Source: Cycas panzhihuaensis
Taxonomy: Eukaryota > Cycadophyta
DNA: 64,000 nt
Assembly (NCBI GenBank): GCA_023213395.1
Contig: CM041465.1
Span: 135,415,741 to 135,479,740 of the forward strand
Direction of reading: 5' to 3'
The notes under the pieces are model-generated. The model made no database searches. It was not told the DNA's origin and saw only the letters and a list, made by a program, of their open reading frames with translations. Position numbers and translations under genes: made by a program. Below are positions 38,228-50,678 of the stretch, in pieces (the first letter of the stretch is position 1; every line of letters starts with the position of its first letter).

Positions 38228-38920
38228 CTTGGGAACTATTTTTAGTAGTATTTAAAATTCAATTTAAAGAAGATGACACCCCTATTAATGAAGTATAAAT
38301 AAAATTTACTATTGAATTGAACCCTAAAGAAATTCTAGTAAAGTCAAAGGCAGATAAAAGAAGTAAAGAATTCCCTTAGCAAATGACATTCGAACATCAT
38401 TTAGAATTAGATTCATCTTTAGAATTAATAAGTCTTAATGATACAATACTTCTAATAACAATCTAAAAAGAAAACAAGTAGTTAAGAAGGAATGAAGAAT
38501 TAATAAACTTTCAAAAAGATGTACATTCAAATATATCAATGAAGGTGATAAACAACCAAGATTAAGGACCTAAACTATAAACGAATTCAACAATCAAAGT
38601 AAACAAATACTTGTATTAGTGAGAAATCATACTACAAATACAAGGATAAAAGAACCAGATGATAATAACAATGAGTCTCATCATTGGGAATTAGATAACT
38701 TACAAAATAACTAATACGTCTCTTATACCTACTAAACATCTGTATCTAAAACAACCTAGAAAGACATATCAACTTATTTAACTATTTTCATGTGCAAATA
38801 TGGATGATAATTAGAAGGTTTAAAAAAATATACCTTCGCATACAGATGAGGATAATAACTAGAGAATTTAGAAATAGGTTATCCCTACTCTTCACATCAT
38901 TTCTATGGTTTCTATGAAAA

Positions 38921-39172
38921 GTGTTAATAAATAGGAATCTAATAATAAAATATCTAGCCAAGTCCTTTTATCAAATAATAAATACTAGTGAAGAATTAAC
39001 TTCTTTTATTCCCTTAAAAGTTGAAGAAATCACATTGGATATCTTCATTCAAAATACAATAGGAAATCGACAAAGATCTAAAGAAATCAAAATACCTAAT
39101 TATAATTTTGAGTGGAAGATTCCTTGGGACATCTTGACAATAATCCACTTAATAAAAGATTATACTATATAA
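38921..39172 (+). pseudogene. Unidentified ORF region of element G, second part
   Basis: An open stretch of 83 codons with EELTSFIPLKVEEITLDIF and YNFEWKIPWDIL. No family recognised. A further short reading just before the PPT (about 39355-39410) contains YAILVAFKGGVFQEGR and may be the end of the same protein. It lies 230 bases upstream of the PPT. Confidence 0.4.
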
Positions 39173-39398
39173 CTATCACAAAGCTAAAAATCATATTAAA
39201 TTAGAAGATAGTGGTCTATAAGGCCATGGTTTAATAAAAGATTAATAAAGATCCAAGACAAAGCATTTTTTTTGAATCACATGTTTAACACTTCTATCAC
39301 AACTTAAATCGACATGTGAACCTTGTAAATTTATATGACATTATGCTACTTGCACGAGGATTATGCAATTCTAGTAGCCTTCAAGGGCGGAGTCTTTC

Positions 39399-39650
39399 AA
39401 GAGGGGAGAGCTTATAGTGAGCCTAAATAGTGTAATTATACATAACTAATCACATTAGTTAGTAAAGGGTCATGTCTATTATTATGTGGACACGTCCTTC
39501 CATGGTTAGAGTATAAATACATTCATATATATAATATCAAACATCATCTATATATCATTAAATCAATTATAATTAGTTATCCATTGGATATTAAATATCT
39601 TGACCAATCTTACCTCCTATTTATGAGTGTGACTAGTCTGGGTCACCTCA
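39399..39650 (+). repeat. PPT and 3' LTR of element G
   Basis: aagaggggagag (39399-39410) precedes the 240-bp LTR at 39411-39650, which has one TATA box (39512-39518). Confidence 0.88.
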
Positions 39651-39655
39651 CTTTA

Positions 39656-40580
39656 TTAAGGTTGGATTGATATATTAAGTGGCCTTATTTGATATCATTA
39701 TTATAAACAACCTTTGATATATTAAATTACTTTTTTTTAAAAATATCATTGGATATGATATAATGTGATGTACAAGTGGGAATGTATCCTTTATGTTATA
39801 TCTTGAATAACATGGCAACATGACTTTATTTTTCGATTGTAATATATGGCATGTATGAGGCATCATTGATTTGATAGTGAAGTGAATGACATAAGGTGAT
39901 GTTATACTCTTGTTTTATGTGATTGCATGAGAGAGTTTGTTGGGTTAAATATTAATGATGGTAGATTTTCACTAATTGATAAGAGGGCATATTAGCGATG
40001 ATTAATGGGAAATATATCAATGTTAATGTATGTTTATTGATTAATATCAAGGCATGTTTTATGGAGATACTGAGCTTCAAGATGAGCAAATGATGTTGTG
40101 TGGTATTGTTCATTGTATATTTATTATAAATGTGTAATTTATTTTATAAGAAAAAGATGGTATTTTATTCAATTTATATTAGTTATTTTTACATTAGATG
40201 TATGAGGTGAGAGGGTTTAGAATTGTTATTTATTAGCCTATTTGTATAAGTGGTTATTAGCTCTTGGTGGACTGTTATACTTTAGGTGGTTGAACAAACA
40301 ATAGTATGGGGTATATAACCTATTAAAAGTTGGTTCAACATTTATGCATATCTAAATAAGTCTAATGTAGATTTTGTGATTAAAAAATAGTGTGTTTATG
40401 TTGAAAATAAAATGATAATAGAAAGGTGTATGACAAGAATGCCTTAAAATTATTTTTGCCTTGATCATAGTATAAAATAAGAGTTGATTATCACTTGTAT
40501 CCCATAGTAATATTATGTTGTAGATGAAAGAATAGTACCATAATGTAGATGTAGAGGTGTTTGGTGTATGGTAAGGATTT
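39656..40580 (+). other. Middle interior of element F, unreadable
   Basis: AT-rich remains of F between G and the first readable integrase segment; no clear motif. Confidence 0.4.
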
Positions 40581-40589
40581 ACCTCCTTG

Positions 40590-40870
40590 TGTTTATATAG
40601 AAGCTATTACGATAATTATTAAATAGGATTCCTACTAAGGCTATTCATGGTATTACCCTTGAATTATGTTAAATCAATCATAAACCTTCCATTAATTATT
40701 TGGGTGCATTGATTAAACATATCTTAGATGAAGATTATAGTAGTAGGATCACAAGAGTTTAAAGTATATTTGTATAAGGTTTATAATCAAAACAAAGATT
40801 ACAAATTATGTAATTCATAGGGGGAATGATATTTTGATTAGTGTACATGTCAAATTGGATGAGTTAATGA
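40590..40870 (+). pseudogene. Integrase C-terminal piece of element F
   Basis: The plus strand reads IPTKAIHGITLELC, a stop, then INHKPSINYLGALIKHI. This corresponds to the PTKA...TPYELW...KPSVSHLRVFG region near the end of copia integrase. Short and interrupted. Confidence 0.65.
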
Positions 40871-41129
40871 TGTATCATATTGAAGGTATCACCTGAATAT
40901 AGGGTTTATCCTCTATTTATTTCCTTTCCAAGGTATGATTTAATAAGTGTAGAGATTTGTTTATCTAACATTATGTTTGAGATGGAAGAAGGATTTAGTG
41001 GGAGTAATAATGAGGATCCATTGTAAGAAGAGACATAGATTACAACCCATGTTCTGTTATGGGCTAGGAGGATCATTAAGGACTCTGATGTGACAGTTGA
41101 AGATCTAGAGGATGGACAAATAATAAGGA

Positions 41130-41700
41130 TCACATGCTAGTTGGACTTGTAGTTCCCTTACCTTTGAAGAAAGAACCTAGCCAGTTATAAGTTGGCAAGA
41201 CTTGTTACATAGAATTTCAAATAAAAATAAGGAATTAATTATAAGGAAATATTTTTACCAATTTCTATGATGTTAATAGTCTAATTGATCCTTACTTTGG
41301 TAGCTTCATATAGCTAGAAGTCATATTAAACGAATGTAAGGTTAACATTCCTTAATAGAGACTTGAAGAGGACATCTACATGGCTTAAGTAACTCAACCT
41401 CTTAGTTTAGTAAAGGAAAAAGGCTAAGTACTATGGACTAAGTGTCAGTACAAGAAGAGTTATATGGTTGTAATAACTATTGGAGACATTTCCAAAGAAT
41501 CACACATATATAAAGCACATTGAGATTCACCATTACATATGAGAGTAGATCAGATCAGGGAAGATGTAGGTTGAGTTTTTTCTAGGTGTAGATCAGCCTA
41601 TGGACATGTTCACCAAGCTCTTAATTAAGATTTCTTGATTAAGATTCATGCAATTTTAGGATTTAATGAGATTATCCTTAAGGGGGGATCTATCAACAAG
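41130..41700 (+). pseudogene. RT N-terminal piece and RNase H end of element F
   Basis: YKLARLVT and INYKEIFLPI (about 41180-41265) match the copia RT start (YKARLVAKGF, DYxETFxPV), followed by a leucine-rich stretch. The centre of RT, including YxDD, is missing. Near 41510-41640 the text KHIEIHHYI and GVDQPMDMFTKLLIKIS matches the end of copia RNase H. So F has lost most of RT by deletion. Confidence 0.7.
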
Positions 41701-41762
41701 GATAAAGAGAGAGTCCAAACCATGCAAAGACTTTAAGACCCTACATTTACATTAAGGAGGGA

Positions 41763-42077
41763 TGCTAAAGTGTTATTATGTCCACTTAACTAAGTAATGT
41801 AAATGAGGTGATATTATGTGAATATTTATAATGTAATATTGGGCTGATGAATATAATCTTACATATCAAATATTTAAGGCATTTATGGATCTATAAATAG
41901 GTATCCAAGGTCCATTGTAACATTATAACATATTTTCAAAATATAATATTATATTTTTATGGAGGATTTAACTGTAAGATTTTGCATGTTAATGTTTTCA
42001 ATATGTGCTTGTTTATTTTATGTCTATTGCATATATAAATGATCCTATCCTATTTATTTGTTTGGTGTTTTTTAACA
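41763..42077 (+). repeat. 3' LTR of element F (315 bp)
   Basis: Starts TGCTAAAG after purine-rich acattaaggaggga and ends TTTAACA. It is followed by the target duplicate aggcc. Confidence 0.92.
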
Positions 42078-42082
42078 AGGCC

Positions 42083-42960
42083 TTACTTAAAGGAATACAT
42101 GATCACCCAATTAAAATTCCATTATTGTCTACTTCAAGTCTACATAGCTCTTTTGTATATCCTAAGCTATCTTTGTTTAATACCTTATGTTTTTCACTTA
42201 TCTTTCCATCTCTTGTAATATTTTTTAACCTGGTATATGCCTGTCCTCTAAATTTTCCTAGCCTAGAGGTGTATTATATCTTCTGCCATATAGTGCCTTA
42301 AATAGACACATTCCCATATGGAAATAGACTATGTTATTATAAGTGAATTCAACTAAGTAAAGGTGATTCTCCCAATTAGATGGATACTTTATTATATACA
42401 TGTAGAGAAAGCTTTTAAGTACTTGATTTACCCTCCTAGTCTTCCCATTTGTCTCTAGGTGATATGTTGTACTAAATCTCTATTGAGTTCCCAATTCCTA
42501 GAATATGGTTTGCCAAAATTTAGATGTAAATTTGGTAGCTATGTCTGATATAATAGCATTTGGCATGCTATGTAGCTTGATACTTTTCTCCATAAAAATA
42601 GTAGTAATATCTAGTGTAGTATGTATTATGTAGACTAGGATAAATTACATTGTTTTGGTTAATTTATCTATAACCATCATGATAACATCGCATTATTAAT
42701 TACTCCTTAGTAGACCTATGATGAAGTCTGTAATTATCATCTCCCACTTCCACTCTAGAATCTCTAATGGCTTTAATAATCTTGCTTGATATTTATGTTT
42801 AGCCTTGACTCTTTAGCATGTTAAACACTTTACAATAAAGCACACTATATCTTTCTTCATTCCCAACCAATAAAATTATCCTTTTATAATCACATATGTC
42901 ATTTGGTAGCTAGGATGGCCTATGTATGACATGCCATGGACCTCTCACATAATTACTTAC
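42083..42960 (-). pseudogene. Integrase core of element E
   Basis: The minus strand reads CLTC (zinc region), WKWEMIITDFI (first Asp), VIMMVIDKLTKT, IISDIATKFTSKFW (second Asp), then HLETNGKTRRVNQ, where the catalytic Glu of the usual Q-S-E-R is Arg, then HLYLVEFTYNN and ALYGRR. This is a gypsy integrase core from about 42850 to 42190. It runs up to the F insertion; the remainder is at 33395-33790. Confidence 0.88.
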
Positions 42961-44500
42961 TAATTTTTAAATTTGGTAATATATAAATTCTTTGTTGTAA
43001 TGTCAGCACACCATTTTCTATTATATGAAACCTTGCATATTTTCTTTAAATGCTAGCATCCATAATTCTCCAAGCTTGCTACTCTTATAAAACAACCTTT
43101 TCTTATCTTAGAATCTTAGATTCTTCACATGATTTTAAAATAGAATAAAGTAAACTAGCATAATACATACTTATTGAAGTAACATGCTACCTTTGACTTA
43201 ATGCATCAACCACTTTATTCTCTTTACTTTTAATATAATGCAATTAAAAATTAAACTCACACAAGTATTCTATCCACCTATGCTAACTTGCATTTAAATG
43301 TGGCAGAGTAAATATATGTACAAGGCTATCATGATTAATTTGGAGCTCAAAGCTATTCCCTAATAAGTAATGTCTCCATATCTTAAGTATATACATGACT
43401 ATAATGAGCTTTAAATAATGAACTAGATAATTCCTCTCATAATCCTTTATCTTTCTAAATTCATATGAGATAACCTATCCATCCTATACCAATATTGTAC
43501 CTAACTCCTAAATGCTTACATTAGTCTAAACTAGGAACTCATAGTTTAGATTAAATACATATAGAATAAGCACTATTATGGGTTTTTTCTTCACTAACTA
43601 AAATTACTATTTACAAAGTTTAATCCATATAAACTTGACATTCTTATTCTATAGTGAGGTGATAGGGGTTGTGATCCTCAAGAAGTCTTTTATGATTCTT
43701 CTATAATATACCATAAGTCTCATGAAGCTTTTTACTTGGGTAACAATCAATCTATTATCACCATTACCTTTTGTAGATCAATAAAGATTCTAACTTTAGA
43801 AATTACAAGCCCTAAATAATGCACCTCTTCCTTATAGAACTCATATTTACTAAACTCAACATATAACTTGTGCTCATGTAGTAATTGTAGCATAATATAC
43901 AAATGTTTCTTGTGCTCCTCTTTGGTCTCTGAATAAATTAGGATGTCATTAATAAATATAAGAATAAATTTATCCAAATATTCTTTGAATATGTTGTTCA
44001 TTAGATACATAATTATCACTAATATATTTATTAGAGTGAATGGAATTATTAAGAATTTGTAATATATATATATCTTATTCTAAAAGTAGTTTTAAATTTA
44101 TCCTCTTATTTTAACCTAATTTAATAATAACTTAACCTTAAATCAATCTTGGTAAATAACTTAGAACCTTTCATTTAATCAAATAAATCTTTGATTTTTG
44201 GTAGAAGGTATTGGTTTTTTATCATAGCCTCATTTAATTATTTTTAATCTATATATAATATTAAAGTTCCATCCTTTATTTTAACAAATAGAACCAGGGC
44301 TCCTTAAGGTGAGACACTCAATATAATAAAGCCTTTATCTAACAAATCTTATAGTTGCATCTTTAGCCCTACTAGCTTTGGTATAGTTAAGTAATAAGGT
44401 GCCTTAGAGATAGCCTCTTACCTTGGTACAAGTTTGATGGCATAATCAATATCTCATTTAGGGGGTAACACTAACAACTCATCTAGGAATACATCTATAA
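42961..44500 (-). pseudogene. Reverse transcriptase and RNase H of element E
   Basis: RT begins near 44480 with YAIKLVP and contains DLLDKGFI, VKIKDGTLILYID, LPKIKDLFD and KIDLRLSYY. Its best open part (44019-43747) reads LDKFILIFINDILIYSET and EVHYLGLVIS. The catalytic box is F-I-N-D, so the first Asp of xxDD is Asn and the enzyme would be dead. RNase H follows towards 43000 in poor condition. The order agrees with a Ty3/gypsy pol. Confidence 0.88.
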
Positions 44501-44551
44501 ATTCTTATATTATTAGAAGGTCTTTAAATTTAAGTCCTTCAGATTTCTTCC

Positions 44552-44900
44552 TTATTGACATGGATTGCATAAGCTAAGAAACCCTTCCTCAAATATTTTT
44601 TTACTTATATAGCAAAAATTTATTGCATGATTGATGGGATCTTTTCCCCTTATCATTATAGGTTCTCCTTTATTATTTAGGTATTCAACCAATTTAGAAT
44701 GATAATCAATTTTGGCACAATGGTCCATTAACCATTCCAAGCCAATAATATCATCATAATCACCTAATAATAAAATTTGAATAGTAGTATTTATTGACCA
44801 TATTTCTCAATCTAAAAGATAGGAAGGTATGGATTTTGTTACCTTTATTTTGCTATCATTTACCGTGTTCATAGTCCATTTGATCTTATATGGTTGCATC
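44552..44900 (-). pseudogene. Protease of element E
   Basis: The open part 44740-44552 starts MEWLMDHCAKIDYHSKLVEY, the typical chromovirus protease C-terminus (GMDWL...H.A.IDC..K.V.F). The active-site part upstream is not clearly readable. Confidence 0.72.
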
Positions 44901-44949
44901 TTAAGTTTGAATTTATCCATAATCCTAAGATGTAAATAATTATGACTAT

Positions 44950-46099
44950 TTCTCAAATCAATTAATATGGTAAGCTCATGTTTTGATATCTTACAAGTTA
45001 CCTAAACCATAGTAAACTATTGATTAGCCTACCTCCCTTCAATAACTATGTGGATATACATATACCTTACTTCTTATACTTATCAACAACCATTATTACA
45101 ACTCTATATTATAGGCTATTCCTCCCATTACTATCTTTTATGGTTAGTTTGTGGCATAATGTTCTCACTCATTGCACCTGAAGCATCTAATTTATCCTAA
45201 TTTCTCAGGATATTATATTGTGACATTAGATTTTAGGTTACCTTGGGAATGATTGTAAGTCCTTTCTCCTTGGAAAATTGTTGGACTTATAAAACTCCTT
45301 CTCAATGGCCCTAGTTTTACTTGTTTCTTCCCTTTTAACAAATTAGTCTTTCTTTCAATCTTGACCATTGGTTTCCATAACACCTGGCCTTATAAATTAC
45401 CTCCTCTAGGGTTTTAGATTCAAGTATCTTAATCTTGTTTTGGATTCTTTCATTATGTCTATTAATAAACATATGATTTTTCACTTTCTCTTCTTGAATA
45501 TAGGGCATATACTAGAGTAATTCCATAAACTCTCTCTCATATTTATATATTAATCTCCTTCCCTACTTCAACTCATGGAAGGCCTCTATATTCCTATCGT
45601 AGTATTACTCAAAGAGATATTTCTATTTGAAATACTTTATGAATTTGTTCTATATTATGTCTCTTTCTCAAAAGCCTTTTACCTTCTTATAGTTCTCTCA
45701 CTATAAGGATGTATTCCTTATCAAATTATACATGACTACCTTTACTTTGTCACTAGAATTGAATTCATTTAAGCTAAAGTATTTCTCAACATTGAGAAGC
45801 CAAGCTTTTATTTCTCCTTTATTCTTAAATTCTCTATTGAATGTAGGTGGTTTTATTTTCCTTATTTTGAATTATAAGGTACTCCTTCTACCTTCTTATT
45901 CTCTTCATTTTAATTCCTTGGAGGATATTATGCTTATAGAATAATAATCCTTACAATGAATTGGGCCTTTTGTTTAAGTCTTCTACTTGAATGATTATGA
46001 GTTAATAACTCTCATGATCTACTTCTTCTATTACTTCTTATGTTTTGAATCTATTATGCATTTTCTTACTTAATATTCTTTTGAATATTATGGTGCATT
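44950..46099 (-). pseudogene. Gag core and zinc knuckle of element E
   Basis: The minus strand from about 45740 shows a retrotransposon gag core: IIxNKFIKYFK, EYYYDRNIEAFHELK, ERLWNYSSIYALY, REKVKNHMFI and SKTLEEVIYKARCYG. A CCHC knuckle is visible near 45190-45150 as RCFRCNE, a stop, EHYATN, with the last Cys changed. The core is interrupted at its N-terminal side by element H; the missing part should lie in 49868-50300. Confidence 0.78.
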
Positions 46100-46440
46100 T
46101 GTTGGATGTGGTATTAGAGTGATACCACATCTTGAAAGAAGAAATATGAAATACAAAGATGGACTAAGAAAATAAAACTTAACTTATTGTGTTACAATAC
46201 AAAATATGCATACATATATAGAATACTCATGTGTATATAAGATCTCTTAAGATCAACAATGGTGTGCTCTTAGTGGCTTGGCACACAAACCAAGATACCA
46301 CTTACACATATATTAAGATGAGTATACTATAATAATTAAAATAATCTTAAGGGTTATAAGAACATGAAGGGAGGATCTATGTAATAACAAATGAATTAAA
46401 CATTAGTCTAAATATTATACCTAACATTTCTCCCTCTTAA
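46100..46440 (-). repeat. 3' LTR and PPT of element H
   Basis: LTR 46100-46426 (327 bp); minus-strand purine tract TTAAGAGGGAGAA at 46427-46440. Confidence 0.88.
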
Positions 46441-46835
46441 TATTAATTCATAGTTTTTATATCTATTATCTTTACTGCTTCATTTTCCTACTATTGTAGT
46501 TGCTCCAAGTTGTATCAAATCTTTACCAAATTGCTAATGTCCATATAAATATAACTATATCTAATGTATTACATGGGTAACAAGCCATTGTGATTTCTAG
46601 TTCTATAGATGGTTACTTTGGTTATATGGTTTAATTAGCTCCTTCATTAGCATTACTCTAGGAACATGTCATCCTATGTGGCATATCAAGCATGCTATAA
46701 TATATGTAAGAGTAACTAGAAAGAGTATGTCCCACCTCTTATTAAATAAAACTATAAGGCAACTTCCTTTAGTATATAATAGACAAAAATATAATGATGA
46801 GCACTGTGGCATTAAATTTTCCATTATAGGCTCCA

Positions 46836-47012
46836 AATCATGCCTCAATGGGCTATAATCATGCCACTATGGACTTACAATATACTTTTATGAACTTCAT
46901 CATGCCAGTATGGGCTTCATCATACCACTATGGGCTTACAATAACTTCCATGGGCTTCAATATAACTCTATAAGTTTTAACATGCCTCAATAGGCTTGTA
47001 AATCATGACTCT
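46836..47012. repeat. Degenerate minisatellite in element H
   Basis: About six imperfect copies of a catgccactatgggctt-like phrase spaced about 25-35 bp. Confidence 0.7.
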
Positions 47013-49527
47013 AATACATAAGGGGTCTTAACAACTAAACAAGGCTATAGGCATATAGATTTCATTAATCCCTCAGAGATTGCAAGGCTAATAATTTTTA
47101 ATATAGTATAAATCACATATTTTAACTTTTACATAGTATAATTTCAGACACGCACATCATGCTAATGCAACTCAAGTGATTCTCACACTAAAAAGTGATT
47201 AAACTAGGATATATGCCTCTTGTAGTTTCCATTTTAGTTGATCATCACCTACTATTATTGAAGAAGACTCCCCCTTAATGCCAAACTCTTCAAATTTGTC
47301 ATCCATCTTTGGCTTTCAAGACGTAGCCAACATGTGTAATGCCTTCTCTAAGGTCTTACATATTAAATCAACATCATCATCAATGGTCACCTCGTAAGGT
47401 GCTAAAAATCATTAAATTTAGCCATTTTAGGCCTAAATTTTAAATGAACTTATGGGACATAACATCAAACTTTAGTCATCATATAAGATGCTAGTATTAA
47501 ATGATTAAACATGACCTTTAAGGCTTTATATGGCATCAATTATAACATGTGTTAAGTACATGATTTTTTTTTACTCAAGTTTAGACTACATTTTTACTTA
47601 TAAGGTAGACTTAAATGGTGTTAAATAAGTAGTCATTTTGAAGAGGGATAAAACACAATTCTAATGCAACTGACAAAATCAAAATCATAGTCCATATGGG
47701 AGAGATATGATGAAAATAATGCAAATAGGTGATTGAAAATAAAAAAATATTTTGAAAAGGTATCCAACCCCTTTAATATTTGAGTCCTCAATCATATTGT
47801 CATTCCATTTGATCATCTTCTAGTAGTTAAGGGGTTGCATACTTCAACCAACATTCAGATTTAATTACAATTTTTAAAAATCTTTGATTTTTTTAAAAGA
47901 TGGGCAGTGAATGTTAAAATAAGTAAAAATTGATTTAATTTTTCTACTATAAAAGATCAAACCTTAACAATGAAAAACATTTGCCATTTTCATCATATTG
48001 TAGGTTGCTATTTTTCTTTAGGTTTGGTCAATGCTATTTGCATATTCATGTTGTAGGTTGACTCTACTTTGGTGGCATCTTACTCTCATGTAGATATGTG
48101 ATGGTCAATCACATGAGAGAATGCAAGTTCAAATCTTATGGAAGTTTTAAAATTCATCAAATGACACATGCACTTAATGACTTCACTGAAGATGGATCCA
48201 ATTGACATGTTCAATATTATTATTACTATTCTATTTCTAGTCCTTTAGGAACCATTCTAATAGATACTTAGTTGCATACCTAAATCATTTGATTGGAAGT
48301 TTGAGATAAGCAACTAGAAGCTTATCAAAAGGCTGGTTGAGATCATAGATAAAAGAAGGAAATATTGAGTAATAGATGAGAATCAAGGATGGACTTCATA
48401 TCTACTCTATTAATCAAAGCTAGAGACTCAACTAAGGTCTCAACAGATTTGTTCACCTTATATTACATAAGTGCTCTCACATACAAGAATCTCCTAGCTG
48501 GATCAACCACTACTTCATTCACCATCTCCATAATACTCTACCATGTTTCCACTCATTAGGATGTTGAGGTAAAATTATTATAGGAGATTGATGCATTTGG
48601 TCTTCCTAGTCATAAACCTAATGCCAAGATCTTGATAAATTCCCATATCTTAACCAGGTAATCAAAGAGGCTATATATTTTAATACAATCTTGCAACCTA
48701 TTATATAAGAGACATTAGAGGTTATTGAGATTGGAGGCTACCTCTTATAGGATGAAATAAGTTATAAATCTAATTATTTGAGCATCAAGAATTCTAAAAC
48801 CAAGAAATTTGATAAAATGGGGCCTTAAGTGGCTAAGAAATAGAATTCTTAGATAGCTTTTGATGTAGAGAATGAATAAAAAATATGACCCTAGCTTTTA
48901 GAGAGTATACTTAATGGAAATAGAATTTGCTTTTTATTGAAGAAAAAAAGAACATTTGAAAGATGAAGACAAGAGTGGAGTGACAAAGAGGTAAAATTGA
49001 CAATTTATAGGCTATTGCATGGACTTAGAAAAAAAAGTTTTAGATAAAAAAATAAGCTTGAATAGTATCAATCCCAACAAATCATCATTTAACTACAAGT
49101 TACTATAGCTTAAATAAGTCATCAACATGACTAATATCAAAAAATATATGGAGGATAACCTAGATTTTGAGTAGTTAGGATGGCCAATCTCACAGATTAT
49201 TATCACTTTAGTGGGCCTTTATTTTGCATGATCTACTTATAGCTCTAGTTCTATAAAATTTTCCTATCATTCTTTAATATTGAGAACTTTGCTACTGTAT
49301 GCATCCTTTAATTTGTAGTCCTCACATGTTATTTTTCGCATTTAACATTATAAAGAAACATAACTTATGGCTATATATAAATCATCCATGCCACAATTAA
49401 AAATCTACTAAAATAAATGAATCAAAACATATGATTTTGACAAATAAACTAATTATAAAACTTCATACTCAAAGGATGAATCCCATGATCAAATGGGTGG
49501 TCTCTTAAGGGATCAAAATCCATTTTA
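47013..49527 (-). other. Interior of element H, no coding detected
   Basis: AT-rich; both strands were inspected and no retroviral or host domain was found. Confidence 0.5.
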
Positions 49528-49867
49528 GATCTGATACCAAATGTTGGATGTGGTATTGGAGTGATACCACATCTTGAGAGAAGAAATATGAGACACAAAG
49601 ATGGAATAAGAAAATGAATTCAACTTGTTGTATTACAATATAAAATATACATGCATCTATAGAATAGTCACATATGTGTGAGATCTCTCAAGATCAGTAA
49701 TGGTGTACTCTTGGTGGCTTCACACACAAACCAAGACGCCACTTGCACATATATTAAGATGAGTGACATATAATAATAAAAAGAATCTTAAGGGTTACAA
49801 GAGCATGAAGGGGGGATCTATGTAATGATTAACGAATTAAACATTAGTCTAAATATTATACCTAACA
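49528..49867 (-). repeat. PBS and 5' LTR of element H
   Basis: PBS 49528-49539 (minus TGGTATCAGATC, initiator-Met type) and LTR 49542-49867 (326 bp), direct repeat of 46100-46426. Confidence 0.9.
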
Positions 49868-50658
49868 ACATTGTCTTATGATTTTTTAAAATTTGCTTAT
49901 TGTCCTCATTGTATCTTTTTAATTATTCTTGTAAACTATGGATTGTATCTATTAATATTGATGGTATATTATTTTATAGATTTCCTCTACACCTTAGAAA
50001 CTATTATATTTCCATTTCTTCAATGTTAATACTTTCTTAACCCTATTAGACTATTTGCATATTATCCCTCATTCCCTCCATCCTCTATCTGAACCAAGTA
50101 GCTTGTTGTTATTGTGCTTACAATTCAACATAGCAACCTATTAAGTTATTGGATTATGAAGTGTTAATAATAATCCTTCAGTATTTTAACACACGAAACC
50201 CTAACAACACTTATTATTATTACAACTCATGAGACCCTAGCAATAACCTATCGATATTATAATTTCTAAAATCTTGGTAGAAACTCATGAATATTGTAAT
50301 TTCTAAAATTTGGGTAGTAACTTGTTAATTTGTAGTTTTAAAAATGCTGGTAGCAACTTATGAAACTTGGCAACAACTTGTTAATACTACAATTTATAAA
50401 CCCTAATAATAGTCCCTTAAATTTTAGTCTTAAAATTTTATCTTTGTTTATATCAAGTTCTTAGCTAGTTTATAGCCTTAATACTATAAATTTGATAAAT
50501 CTTTTGTTGATTATATAAACCTTAAGTCTACAAGACTTTAATCAGGTTTCAAACCAAACTTTAATAAGTCTGTCACAGGCTACCAAGCCTATAAACTCCA
50601 TGTTAATCTCTTTGTTAGTATAATAAAGATCTCTTTTATTTTTTTGTAAGTCTTCAAA
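49868..50658 (-). other. Element E leader and gag start
   Basis: Lies between H and the E primer site. It should hold the E 5' leader and the N-terminal gag codons, but no clear reading survives. Confidence 0.5.
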
Positions 50659-50674
50659 CCTAAATCTAATACCA
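50659..50674 (-). promoter_or_regulatory. Primer binding site of element E
   Basis: Minus strand reads TGGTATTAGATTTAGG, four bases inside the LTR end. It matches the chromovirus-type TGGTATCAGAGCCTAGG with C-to-T and G-to-T/A changes and confirms the orientation. Confidence 0.8.
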
Positions 50675-50678
50675 CAAT

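Larger units (their letters stand above)
35673..39650 (+). mobile_element. Element G: small LTR element of unknown family nested in F
   Basis: 3978 bp, plus strand. It has 5' LTR 35673-35961, PBS near 35964-35975, PPT 39399-39410, 3' LTR 39411-39650 and perfect target duplications cttta at 35668-35672 and 39651-39655. Its interior has a 60-bp tandem repeat and a degraded ORF region (37898-39172) that matches none of the standard gag, RT or integrase motifs I know. It is the youngest layer of the E-F-G nest. Confidence 0.87.
33791..42077 (+). mobile_element. Element F: Ty1/copia retrotransposon inserted in E integrase
   Basis: 8287 bp including element G. It has 5' LTR 33791-34104, PBS 34105-34116, 3' LTR 41763-42077 and perfect target duplications aggcc at 33786-33790 and 42078-42082. 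The remaining coding pieces near the 3' end are copia integrase, RT and RNase H in the plus orientation. The reading frame of E's integrase tail resumes on both sides of F. Confidence 0.92.
46100..49867 (-). mobile_element. Element H: non-autonomous LTR element in E gag
   Basis: 3768 bp on the minus strand. It has 5' LTR 49867-49542, PBS 49539-49528, PPT 46440-46427 and 3' LTR 46426-46100, with flanks gcatt (46095-46099) and acatt (49868-49872) as probable target duplicates. The LTR ends are TGTTGGAT...ACCTAACA. The 3.1-kb interior has no recognisable domain and no ORF above 60 codons, so it is a LARD-like or fully decayed copy. Confidence 0.88.

Noticed and set aside
35673-39650. Element G as an integrated pararetrovirus
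   Set aside because: It has true LTRs with a target-site duplication and no RT motif; plant pararetroviruses integrate without LTRs.
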